Source: a bacterium (lineage in GTDB: Bacteria; Vulcanimicrobiota; CADAWZ01). Taken from it: a stretch of DNA of 9,023 bases. This document shows positions 1 to 5,217 of this stretch, in pieces. The position numbers were made by a program, and so were the translations under genes. Numbering within the stretch: the first letter of the stretch is position 1; every line of letters starts with the position of its first letter. The stretch covers positions 1 to 9,023 of the forward strand of contig JAKSUM010000035.1 of NCBI GenBank assembly GCA_024409025.1, in the 5' to 3' direction. The notes under the pieces are model-generated. The model saw only the letters and a list, made by a program, of their open reading frames with translations. It did not search any database and was not told the DNA's origin.

Positions 1-1
1 A

Positions 2-82
2 CGGCTGATCGCTCATGTGAATCCCGGCGAAATCATTCCGGTGCATACGGAAAACGCCGCATGGTTTACCCCGATGGGATGA
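2..82 (+). CDS. C-terminal end of a probable beta-CASP/MBL-fold metallo-hydrolase (partial)
   Basis: An open frame enters from the left edge and stops at the TGA at 80-82, giving 26 residues. The stretch VNPGEIIPVHTENAAWF resembles the C-terminal segment of beta-CASP-type metallo-beta-lactamase-fold RNA-processing or RNase J-like hydrolases, where a Pro-x-His-Thr/Gly-Glu motif supplies one of the late metal or active-site histidines. Known for the family: such enzymes cut RNA, or DNA ends, using two zinc ions in the cytoplasm. Seen here: only the tail, so the nuclease core cannot be checked. The frame is the same as that of the integrase which follows, separated by the TGA. The identification rests on one short motif and is tentative; an unrelated MBL-fold hydrolase is the main alternative. 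Confidence 0.45.
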   Translation, partial: RLIAHVNPGEIIPVHTENAAWFTPMG

Positions 83-109
83 GCGACTTGTGAAAGCTAT
101 CCCACCGAG

Positions 110-1159
110 TTGATTGTTCAAAAAGAAGTTTCAAAATCATACTCTGAGGTAAAGAAACAGCTGATTCTGAAAAGAGCCGAATATGCTCTGGAAGAAAATA
201 AGCCGTCAGCTTCTGCGATGAGAGATGCACTGTTTTCTGAACTGTCGGAGATGTGGCTTCGTTCCATTCAGGCATCGGTAAAGGAATCAACATGGATCAA
301 ATATAGGAACATCCTAAAATGCAGCATTGTTCCTCGGCTTGGAAATACGAATCTGAGCGAAATCGACTATTCAGTGGTTTCTGCTCTCTGCAATGATTTG
401 ATGGAATCCGGAGGTAAAGACCAATGCGGCCTCGCTGCCAAGACGGTAGCCGATGCGCTGTCTCTTACCAAAGCCGTAATCAAATACGCTTCCCGAATGA
501 AATACATGACGGATCGCACCGCTCTGGATGTATCCGTGAAAGTAAAAAACGCACCTCTTAGGGTGCTGAGTGTTCAGGAACAGCAGATTTTGCTCTCGGA
601 GCTTGCGGAAGAATTGGATTTCACGGGTTTGGGCATCTATATCTGCCTGTTCACGGGAATAAGAGTCGGAGAACTGTGTGCGCTGACCTGGGATGATATT
701 TCTCTCGAAAACAATATGATCCATATTCACAGGACAATGCAGCGGATACAGACACCGGGCGGCGAAAAGAAAACTGCGATTTTGATAGCAGAGCCGAAAA
801 GTCAGTGTTCCATCCGAGATATTCCTATCGCAGGTACGCTTCGTGAAAAACTGATGCAGCAGTCGGTAAAGGAGGGATATGTGCTGACCGGAAATAAAAA
901 CAGATATGTTGAGCCGCGTACCATGCAGAACCGCTTCAAAGCAATCGTGGAACAATGCGGTATCCAGGATGCCCATTTCCATACACTCCGCCACACCTTT
1001 GCTACCAGATGCATCGAGGTGGGATTTGATGTAAAAAGCCTCAGTGAAATCCTGGGGCATGCCAATGTCAGCATCACGCTGAACCGATACGTCCATCCAT
1101 CGATGGAACTGAAACAGAAAAACATGGATAGGCTTTCTGAGTTATTTGCCGTCAAATAA
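110..1159 (+). CDS. Tyrosine-type site-specific integrase, apparently missing its extreme N-terminus
   Basis: This is a phage/ICE-type tyrosine recombinase that would cut and rejoin DNA at attachment sites through a 3'-phosphotyrosine. With TTG 110 as residue 1, a core-binding SAM-like domain spans about 38-135 and the catalytic domain about 150-340. The full active set is visible: R185 (TGIRVGE), K230, H291 and R294 (HTLRH), H317 (LGH) and nucleophile Y327 (NRYVHPSM). The C-terminus is intact. The start is doubtful: there is no convincing ribosome binding site before TTG 110, the frame stays open back to the TGA at 80-82, and family members usually carry about 30 more residues (an arm-type DNA-binding domain) before the K-S-Y-x-E-V-K segment at residues 9-15. 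ATG 218 is an alternative start but would remove more. It resembles integrases of Clostridia elements. The catalytic half looks functional; the arm domain appears lost. Confidence 0.9.
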   Translation: MIVQKEVSKSYSEVKKQLILKRAEYALEENKPSASAMRDALFSELSEMWLRSIQASVKESTWIKYRNILKCSIVPRLGNTNLSEIDYSVVSALCNDLMESGGKDQCGLAAKTVADALSLTKAVIKYASRMKYMTDRTALDVSVKVKNAPLRVLSVQEQQILLSELAEELDFTGLGIYICLFTGIRVGELCALTWDDISLENNMIHIHRTMQRIQTPGGEKKTAILIAEPKSQCSIRDIPIAGTLREKLMQQSVKEGYVLTGNKNRYVEPRTMQNRFKAIVEQCGIQDAHFHTLRHTFATRCIEVGFDVKSLSEILGHANVSITLNRYVHPSMELKQKNMDRLSELFAVK

Positions 1160-1171
1160 GCCGTCTGCATT

Positions 1172-1285
1172 TTGGAAAAGTGCCGTATTCCCAAGGAAAA
1201 ACAAGCCTTTTACCGAGAGTTTGATACTCTACGAAAATTTGTAAGAAAGGAAGGTCAGCTTTGGGAGAATATAGCAAGAATGTGA
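1172..1285 (+). pseudogene. Short protein-like remnant between integrase and regulator
   Basis: Directly after the integrase stop, and in the same frame, the DNA stays open until a TGA at 1283-1285. From TTG 1172 it would encode 37 residues containing AFYREFDTLRKFVRKEGQ and ending in LWENIARM. The composition (amphipathic, rich in Arg, Lys and Phe, ending WENIARM) looks like a genuine protein C-terminus rather than random reading. No ribosome binding site precedes TTG 1172, and the frame overlaps the start of the following XRE gene. It could be the remnant of an excised or deleted gene, a tiny coupled leader ORF, or chance. I do not recognise a family. Confidence 0.25.
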
Positions 1286-1581
1286 CCATGTCGGATTCAG
1301 ATAAGGATAAGCTCATAGGATTGCTTACAGAGGAATTGCCTGTTTTGAGAGCTAAAATTGGTCTATCGCAGGAAGATCTCAGTAATATTATCGGCATTTC
1401 TCGACAGACTTATTCAACTATTGAAACCGGCAAAAGAAAGATGTCATGGAATACATTCCTTTCAATTATTCTGGTGTTCGCGTTCAATGAAAAAACATCC
1501 ACGATTCTAGAAGCATCTGGTGCATTGTCACCGGAATTAAAAGAAGTGTTTAATGTTGATCGTAGAAATGAGAGAACATAA
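1261..1581 (+). CDS. XRE-family helix-turn-helix transcriptional regulator
   Basis: This 106-residue protein carries a Cro/C1-type helix-turn-helix at about residues 26-73. Its core is GLSQEDLSNIIGISRQTYS followed by the typical IETGKRKMSWNTF third-helix and loop region. The family binds operator DNA as a dimer and usually represses or switches nearby genes. The start is taken as TTG 1261 because AAGGAAGG at 1247-1254 sits six bases upstream. ATG 1288 (residue 10) is the alternative; it follows two bases after the TGA of a short upstream frame, so it could be reached by translational coupling. The stop TAA shares its last base with the ATG of the next gene (TAATG, 1579-1583), so the two are almost certainly cotranslated. 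Likely role (inference): control of this small operon. No C-terminal effector domain is recognised in residues 74-106. Confidence 0.85.
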   Translation: MGEYSKNVTMSDSDKDKLIGLLTEELPVLRAKIGLSQEDLSNIIGISRQTYSTIETGKRKMSWNTFLSIILVFAFNEKTSTILEASGALSPELKEVFNVDRRNERT

Positions 1582-2168
1582 TGGCACACGAAGTAGTTGA
1601 ATTGAATTGCCCTGGCTGCGGTGCAAGAGTATCTACAGGTCAAAAAGAGTGTGATTGGTGTCATAAGCCTATTGTAATTTCTACGTTCAATAGTGTTTAT
1701 TCTATGCCGTTACCTGAGGTAAACAAGTACGCAGGGGCATACAGAAAAGCATTAAGTGAAAATCCAGATAATACGGATCTTAACAAGTCGGTAGCAATGT
1801 GTTATCTGAAGTTGAAAATGTATGATAAAGCGCTGGTAGCATTCGACAAGGCGGTTGAAGATAATTTTGATGATTCTGAGACCTACTTTTATGCAGCAAT
1901 ATGTTGCCTAAATGGGAAAAAGGCATTCTTGGCTCAGCGAGCATTAATTGACCATGCTGTTGAATATATTGATGCTGCAAATATGATTGAGCCTAAAGGC
2001 ATTTATTATTATTTGCTCGCGTATATCAAATATGATTATTTTGAACGCAAATACCTAAATACTACACCAAATTACAAAGAGTGCTTAATGATGGCGGAAC
2101 AAAAAGGGGTTTCTCCACATGATATTTCTGAGTTGTTTGGTATTTTAGGTGTAGTTAACCCATTTTAA
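1581..2168 (+). CDS. Zinc-ribbon plus TPR-repeat protein of unknown function
   Basis: A 195-residue soluble protein. The N-terminus has a four-cysteine zinc ribbon, C10-x2-C13 (CPGCG) and C24-x2-C27 (CDWC). From about residue 50 to 160 it is all helical with TPR-like repeats; the clearest units are around 52-63 (AYRKALSENPDN) and 71-98 (YLKLKMYDKALVAFDKAVED). The rest has degenerate repeats and a Tyr-rich helix (YYYLLAYIKYDYF, 142-154). There is no signal peptide or membrane helix, so it is probably cytoplasmic and works as a protein-protein adaptor. Its ATG overlaps the stop of the XRE gene by one base, with only a weak GAGAGAA site upstream, which suggests coupled translation. No catalytic motif is visible. 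The domain calls are firm; the biological role is unknown. Confidence 0.8.
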   Translation: MAHEVVELNCPGCGARVSTGQKECDWCHKPIVISTFNSVYSMPLPEVNKYAGAYRKALSENPDNTDLNKSVAMCYLKLKMYDKALVAFDKAVEDNFDDSETYFYAAICCLNGKKAFLAQRALIDHAVEYIDAANMIEPKGIYYYLLAYIKYDYFERKYLNTTPNYKECLMMAEQKGVSPHDISELFGILGVVNPF

Positions 2169-2171
2169 TTT

Positions 2172-2187
2172 TGTGCGGCCACGCACA
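2172..2187 (+). promoter_or_regulatory. Perfect 6-bp hairpin in the intergenic region
   Basis: TGTGCG at 2172-2177 and CGCACA at 2182-2187 form a perfect inverted repeat with a GCCA loop, four bases after the stop of the zinc-ribbon gene. No T-tract follows, so it is not a standard intrinsic terminator. It may attenuate readthrough or stabilise the upstream message between this gene and the next. Confidence 0.4.
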
Positions 2188-2194
2188 TTGAATT

Positions 2195-2208
2195 ATAGAA
2201 CTTTCTAT
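2195..2208. promoter_or_regulatory. 14-bp palindrome, candidate operator
   Basis: ATAGAA-CT-TTCTAT is a 6-2-6 perfect palindrome located 21 bases before the ATG at 2229, just upstream of the ribosome binding site. Its size and symmetry suit a dimeric XRE-type repressor such as the one encoded at 1261-1581. There is no second copy in the upstream region of the regulator that I could see, so the pairing is inference only. Confidence 0.25.
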
Positions 2209-2228
2209 TATGATAAAGGAGACAGAAT

Positions 2229-2921
2229 ATGGATTATTCTAAAAACAAGAAGTATTTCAAGCCCGTGAAATTTGCTTCTGGCATTGTCTGCGGAGTTATT
2301 GCATTATTTTTCTTCGTAGGATTTGCATTAGGTTGCGCCGAAGGACAATTTCCCATTATAGCTTTGATTTTTGCAGCCGCTGCATTAGCCGCTGCATTAG
2401 ACTGTTTTCAGATTTGGGGCTATCCTACCGATGCTGACATTGATGCAGCGGTAACTTCTCAGCTGAGCGACCTGAAGCAGCGTGCACTTAACAAACTTGG
2501 CTTGGACGAGGATGAAGTCAAGGAAGTTGCACCTATTGTAATTCATGGCTATGTTTACCAAAACTCTCTGATCAAACTGGGAAAAGACATGGAGTGCCGT
2601 AGCAACAAATATCAGGCCATAATGTTTCTGTTCTCTTCGAATGAAGTTCACTGCTATACATATGATTTCTCTCTTACTGACAACAGCCAGAGAGAATCTA
2701 CTGATGTTTATTTCTACAAGGATATTGTATCTGTTTCTACTCAGACAGAAAGTACTGACTACAGCGTTGGTAAGAATAAGAGCATCAAGGTTGATTGTGA
2801 GTACTTCAAGCTCACTACTAGCGGAGGAACTTCTATCTCTTGTACAGTTCGTAATCCTGATGAGACACAGCGTTCTATCAATGGTATGAGAGCATTAATC
2901 AAGAGCAAGAAGATGGCATAA
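2229..2921 (+). CDS. Two-helix membrane protein with a PH-like cytoplasmic domain, unknown function
   Basis: A 230-residue protein starting at ATG 2229, seven bases after a good AAAGGAG site (2215-2221). Two hydrophobic helices at about 15-36 and 40-62 form a tight hairpin, with the Lys-rich N-terminus probably cytoplasmic. Residues 65-230 are soluble: a short helical linker (to about 100) and then a beta-rich stretch alternating strands (VIHGYVY, AIMFLFSS, EVHCYTYDF, DVYFYKDIVSVS, EYFKLTTSGG, SISCTVR) that ends in one amphipathic helix, TQRSINGMRALIKSKK. That order resembles bacterial PH-like (bPH) domains, but this is pattern-based inference. No catalytic motif is seen. A strong terminator follows directly, so it is the last gene of its transcript. 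A 12-bp tandem duplication lies within the coding sequence of helix 2. Confidence 0.75.
   Translation: MDYSKNKKYFKPVKFASGIVCGVIALFFFVGFALGCAEGQFPIIALIFAAAALAAALDCFQIWGYPTDADIDAAVTSQLSDLKQRALNKLGLDEDEVKEVAPIVIHGYVYQNSLIKLGKDMECRSNKYQAIMFLFSSNEVHCYTYDFSLTDNSQRESTDVYFYKDIVSVSTQTESTDYSVGKNKSIKVDCEYFKLTTSGGTSISCTVRNPDETQRSINGMRALIKSKKMA
2375..2398 (+). repeat. Two tandem copies of a 12-bp unit inside the membrane-protein gene
   Basis: AGCCGCTGCATT occurs twice back to back (2375-2386, 2387-2398). The repeat is in frame and encodes part of the AAALAAAL run of the second transmembrane helix. Twelve bases keep the frame, so a change in copy number would lengthen or shorten the helix by four residues. 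Confidence 0.85.
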
Positions 2922-2932
2922 CAAAATGAACG

Positions 2933-2975
2933 AACGCCCCGTAAACTGTGTGGCAGGTTTATGGGGCGTTTTTTT
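2933..2975 (+). terminator. Strong Rho-independent terminator
   Basis: AACGCCCCGTAAAC (2933-2946) pairs with GTTTATGGGGCGTT (2957-2970) as a 14-bp stem with one G-T wobble and a 10-base loop. A run of seven T follows at 2969-2975. It lies 12 bases after the stop of the membrane-protein gene and separates it from the next gene. Confidence 0.93.
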
Positions 2976-3023
2976 ATCAAATAATATCCATACTAACAAG
3001 ATCCTGCGAATGGAGAGAAACAG

Positions 3024-3086
3024 ATGATAAATAATATTTCATGCATAGAAACAAATAATGGGGAGTTAATAGGAGTTCCGTCATAG
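3024..3086 (+). other. Likely true start of the 3164 gene, out of frame
   Basis: ATG 3024 has GGAG (3012-3015) eight bases upstream and encodes 20 residues, MINNISCIETNNGELIGVPS, then TAG. One base short of that stop, the next frame continues IEVSSIPHVDIL into the downstream gene. Good start signals followed by an early stop next to a plausible continuation suggest a single-base deletion or sequence error. Confidence 0.4.
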
Positions 3087-3163
3087 AAGTCAGTTCCATT
3101 CCTCATGTTGACATACTGAGAGATGGTCATGCAAGTACTGGAGAAATTGAGAATGAGGTTCGT

Positions 3164-3952
3164 ATGAGTTTCGGAAATCTGCTTTCTGAAATCTACCAAA
3201 GTTACAGGACCATTGTTGCATATAATAATTCAGCCGAAATTTCGATAGAATCATTATGGGTAACTGAACCTGTTGAGAATCAGCCGTATAAGGCTAAAAT
3301 TCGATTGTTCGTCGTTTCCAGAACTATAGATATATCTGAAGAACGTGTATATGAAAATCTGGATAGAATGTTTTCGGCATGTGAAGCAAATCTTAAATTG
3401 AATAAATATGGGGTTGCAGAAATTGTTATATCGGAACTTGAAAGTCTGCTACAGAAGGTTCCATCTCAAACAATAAGCTCTATTGTAAAAGATGAACGTA
3501 TCGAGGTGATGCAGAACCAAATGCTTCCTGCTTGTTATTCAATCAATAAATTTGAAGCAGCTGCACATGATCTAAGTGCTATTGTCAACAGCTTGATAGA
3601 TCATCCTTATACGGCAGTATCATTCCAGATTACTCCCACCCGATTTTCGGCTGAGGAAAATGGTGCTATTTCTCAGATGGCACAGATTCTGGATACACTG
3701 AGCAAAGGTGTTATGACTCAAGGTGTTGGTAATATGAGCATTACTGCTGCGGAATCTTTAGCATCAGTATATAGATACTATCAAGCCAACAAAAACAATG
3801 CCTTGTTTTCATACGGTATTTTGGTATTTGGTGATAATCGTTCTATTGAAGATGTTGCATCCAAGATTTATGGTCATTTGACATTTGACTCCACCAAGGA
3901 TCCTTGTTTCAGGAGCTTTTTTTTCATATTCCCTTGTATGCTTCTTTTATGA
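3164..3952 (+). CDS. N-terminal portion of an unrecognised large protein, broken near 3900
   Basis: From ATG 3164 the frame gives 262 residues, but only about the first 245 look native; the tail after STKD (about 3901) is Phe-rich low-complexity sequence read through the junction. The gene probably begins earlier. The same frame is open back to 3059 and reads IEVSSIPHVDILRDGHASTG before the ATG, while ATG 3024, preceded by GGAG at 3012-3015, lies in another frame that stops at 3084-3086. One missing base near 3081-3083 would join the two. The protein is a mixed alpha/beta sequence with no signal peptide, membrane helix or Walker motif in the visible part. Its make-up reminds me weakly of the region before the ATPase core in HerA/FtsK-like ATP-binding proteins of Clostridia, but the P-loop, if any, would lie beyond the break. 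Treat it as a truncated or chimera-cut gene of unknown function. Confidence 0.5.
   Translation: MSFGNLLSEIYQSYRTIVAYNNSAEISIESLWVTEPVENQPYKAKIRLFVVSRTIDISEERVYENLDRMFSACEANLKLNKYGVAEIVISELESLLQKVPSQTISSIVKDERIEVMQNQMLPACYSINKFEAAAHDLSAIVNSLIDHPYTAVSFQITPTRFSAEENGAISQMAQILDTLSKGVMTQGVGNMSITAAESLASVYRYYQANKNNALFSYGILVFGDNRSIEDVASKIYGHLTFDSTKDPCFRSFFFIFPCMLLL
3895..3906. repeat. 12-bp perfect palindrome at the junction
   Basis: CAAGGATCCTTG is its own reverse complement. It sits where the leftward and rightward sequence characters meet, 18 bases before the stop codon of the oppositely oriented TPR gene and followed by an eight-T run at 3916-3923 region. It may mark a recombination, ligation or assembly join, or may be chance. 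Confidence 0.6.
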
Positions 3953-5066
3953 AGATATCTGAAGATTTTTTGTCAAAGAACCCTTTATTTGCTATTATGA
4001 GTATTATTGCATGCCTGTCAGGATTTTGTTTTGAAATCATGCAGAAGGTTCCTTCTAACGGGATTGATTCCTTGCTTGCATCGGCGTATATTCTCATGAT
4101 CCGTCTGTCACTTGTCATTATATAGCCCTGTCCCGTTATTGTCAGTCTGTTAGTGCCGGACAGAGTCTCAAGCATTTTTTCAAGCTGCTCCCTATGCTCA
4201 CTGACCATTTGCGCGAATATTGTCTCCGTGAATGCATTGCCTTTTGGAAGCATTTTTATGATATATCTCTGGTTGGAATTTCCGGAAGACTCCCATATGG
4301 CGGCATTGCCGTTCTGTTCGTCTCTTAATACTTCAGTGACATGAAAATTCAGCGGCATTTTTGAGCAGCATATTGTTTTCTGGGTTTCCTTGTCCTTGTC
4401 CGACAGTCTTTTTGCCTCATTTCTGAATTTTATTCTCTCAAGATTTTTTTTCGCTGCGCCGCTTTTGTCTCCCAGCTTGTCTGCCTTTTCATATTCTTCC
4501 ATGGCATCGGCAATATTGCCTTGAAGCTCCATTGCATAGCCGGAGTTATTGAAATAGAGAGGATTCTTGGGGTCTTTTTCTATTGCTTTTGAGTAATATT
4601 TCAGGGCATTTTTAGCACTACCTCTTTTTAGGGCGAGATTTCCCATATTGTTGTATGCAGCAGCGTATTCCGGATCTTTCTCTATTGCTTTAAGATAATA
4701 TTTTTCTGCATACCCTATGTTTCCGTTTCTCTCATGCATCATACCGATTATGTTGTATGATATCGGGCATTCTCCTCCAGCCTGTATTGCTTTTCTTGCC
4801 GCATCCTCGGCCTCTTGTCTTCTGCCTTCCTTCATATGGATATAGGCTATTCTGTCGAGAGTTTCTGATGATGACGGATTTTTTTTGATTATTTTGTCAT
4901 ATTCCTTAAGTGCGGCTGCCGTGTTGTTTTTTTTCTCAAATTTAAGAGCTTTGGCAAATGTTTTCTGTTCGCTTTTTGACATTGCCTCTGCATATACTAT
5001 CCTGATTGAAAATGCTGCTGTTATTGCTACAAGGGCGATTATCAGCCATTTCCTTATATTCTCCAT
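3924..5066 (-). CDS. Exported TPR-repeat protein with an unknown C-terminal domain
   Basis: A 380-residue protein. Residues 1-26 are a signal peptide (MENIRKWLIIALVAITAAFS, then a cleavage site after VYA) or a single N-terminal anchor. About five TPR units follow at roughly 34-65, 68-100, 102-134, 136-168 and 170-202, with classic endings such as YYLKAIEKDPEYAAAYNNMG and YYSKAIEKDPKNPLYFNNSG. Residues about 233-380 form a separate alpha/beta domain without a motif I recognise. TPR proteins act as scaffolds; with the signal sequence this one should work in the periplasm or on the outer face of the membrane. The start is ATG 5066 with an AAAAGGAA site about ten bases upstream. It diverges from the protease operon, sharing a 151-base control region, so related function or co-regulation is plausible. 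Arginine is almost all AGA/AGG. Confidence 0.85.
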   Translation of the reverse strand: MENIRKWLIIALVAITAAFSIRIVYAEAMSKSEQKTFAKALKFEKKNNTAAALKEYDKIIKKNPSSSETLDRIAYIHMKEGRRQEAEDAARKAIQAGGECPISYNIIGMMHERNGNIGYAEKYYLKAIEKDPEYAAAYNNMGNLALKRGSAKNALKYYSKAIEKDPKNPLYFNNSGYAMELQGNIADAMEEYEKADKLGDKSGAAKKNLERIKFRNEAKRLSDKDKETQKTICCSKMPLNFHVTEVLRDEQNGNAAIWESSGNSNQRYIIKMLPKGNAFTETIFAQMVSEHREQLEKMLETLSGTNRLTITGQGYIMTSDRRIMRIYADASKESIPLEGTFCMISKQNPDRHAIILIIANKGFFDKKSSDIFIKEAYKGI

Positions 5067-5094
5067 GCTTTGACGTTCCTTTTCGTTATTCTTC

Positions 5095-5103
5095 TGCTAT
5101 TAT
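5095..5103 (+). promoter_or_regulatory. Possible extended -10 promoter element of the protease operon
   Basis: TGCTATTAT at 5095-5103 matches the extended -10 pattern TGnTATAAT with one mismatch and overlaps the -10 of the divergent promoter. No good -35 is present at normal spacing (TTGACG at 5070-5075 is 22 bases away). The leader to GTG 5218 would be about 108 bases. Confidence 0.3.
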
Positions 5104-5127
5104 ATCATATTTCAAATTTGATTTCCA
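5099..5127 (-). promoter_or_regulatory. Probable sigma70-type promoter of the TPR gene
   Basis: On the minus strand a perfect TATAAT lies at 5104-5099. Seventeen bases upstream is TGGAAA (5127-5122), four of six matches to TTGACA. Transcription would start near 5092, leaving a leader of about 26 bases before ATG 5066, which fits a simple promoter. Confidence 0.5.
5112..5121. promoter_or_regulatory. 10-bp palindrome between the divergent promoters
   Basis: TCAAATTTGA is a perfect palindrome lying in the spacer of the leftward promoter and just downstream of the rightward -10. A protein bound there could affect both directions. AT-rich palindromes of this length also occur by chance. Confidence 0.25.
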
Positions 5128-5169
5128 TATACCGGACGTCTTTTGAGCTCGCATTCTGCAGGACTTCTT

Positions 5170-5195
5170 TCTGATTCGATGAAATTAAAATCAGA
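5170..5195 (+). promoter_or_regulatory. 7-bp hairpin in the leader of the S8 protease gene
   Basis: TCTGATT (5170-5176) pairs with AATCAGA (5189-5195) around a 12-base loop, ending 10 bases before the GGAGG ribosome binding site of GTG 5218. No T-tract follows. It may shield or stabilise the leader; function is unproven. Confidence 0.3.
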
Positions 5196-5217
5196 TGAAA
5201 TTTTTGGAGGCTGCCGA

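Noticed and set aside
1..120. tRNA gene or direct-repeat attachment site next to the integrase
   Set aside because: No tRNA-like cloverleaf or repeat of the first 110 bases was found elsewhere in the window.
371..1096. Long minus-strand open frame (241 codons) inside the integrase gene
   Set aside because: It is antisense to a clear integrase with all catalytic residues, has no ribosome binding site, and its sequence is rich in Cys, His and Phe without a recognisable domain.
3895..3923. Rho-independent terminator at the junction because of the eight-T run
   Set aside because: Only a four-base stem (TCCT/AGGA) can be drawn directly before the T-run; the 12-bp palindrome has no loop and is too far upstream.
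5143..5217. Upstream TTG start for the S8 protease
   Set aside because: There is no good ribosome binding site before 5143 and it would place 25 residues ahead of the signal peptide; GTG 5218 has GGAGG at ideal spacing.
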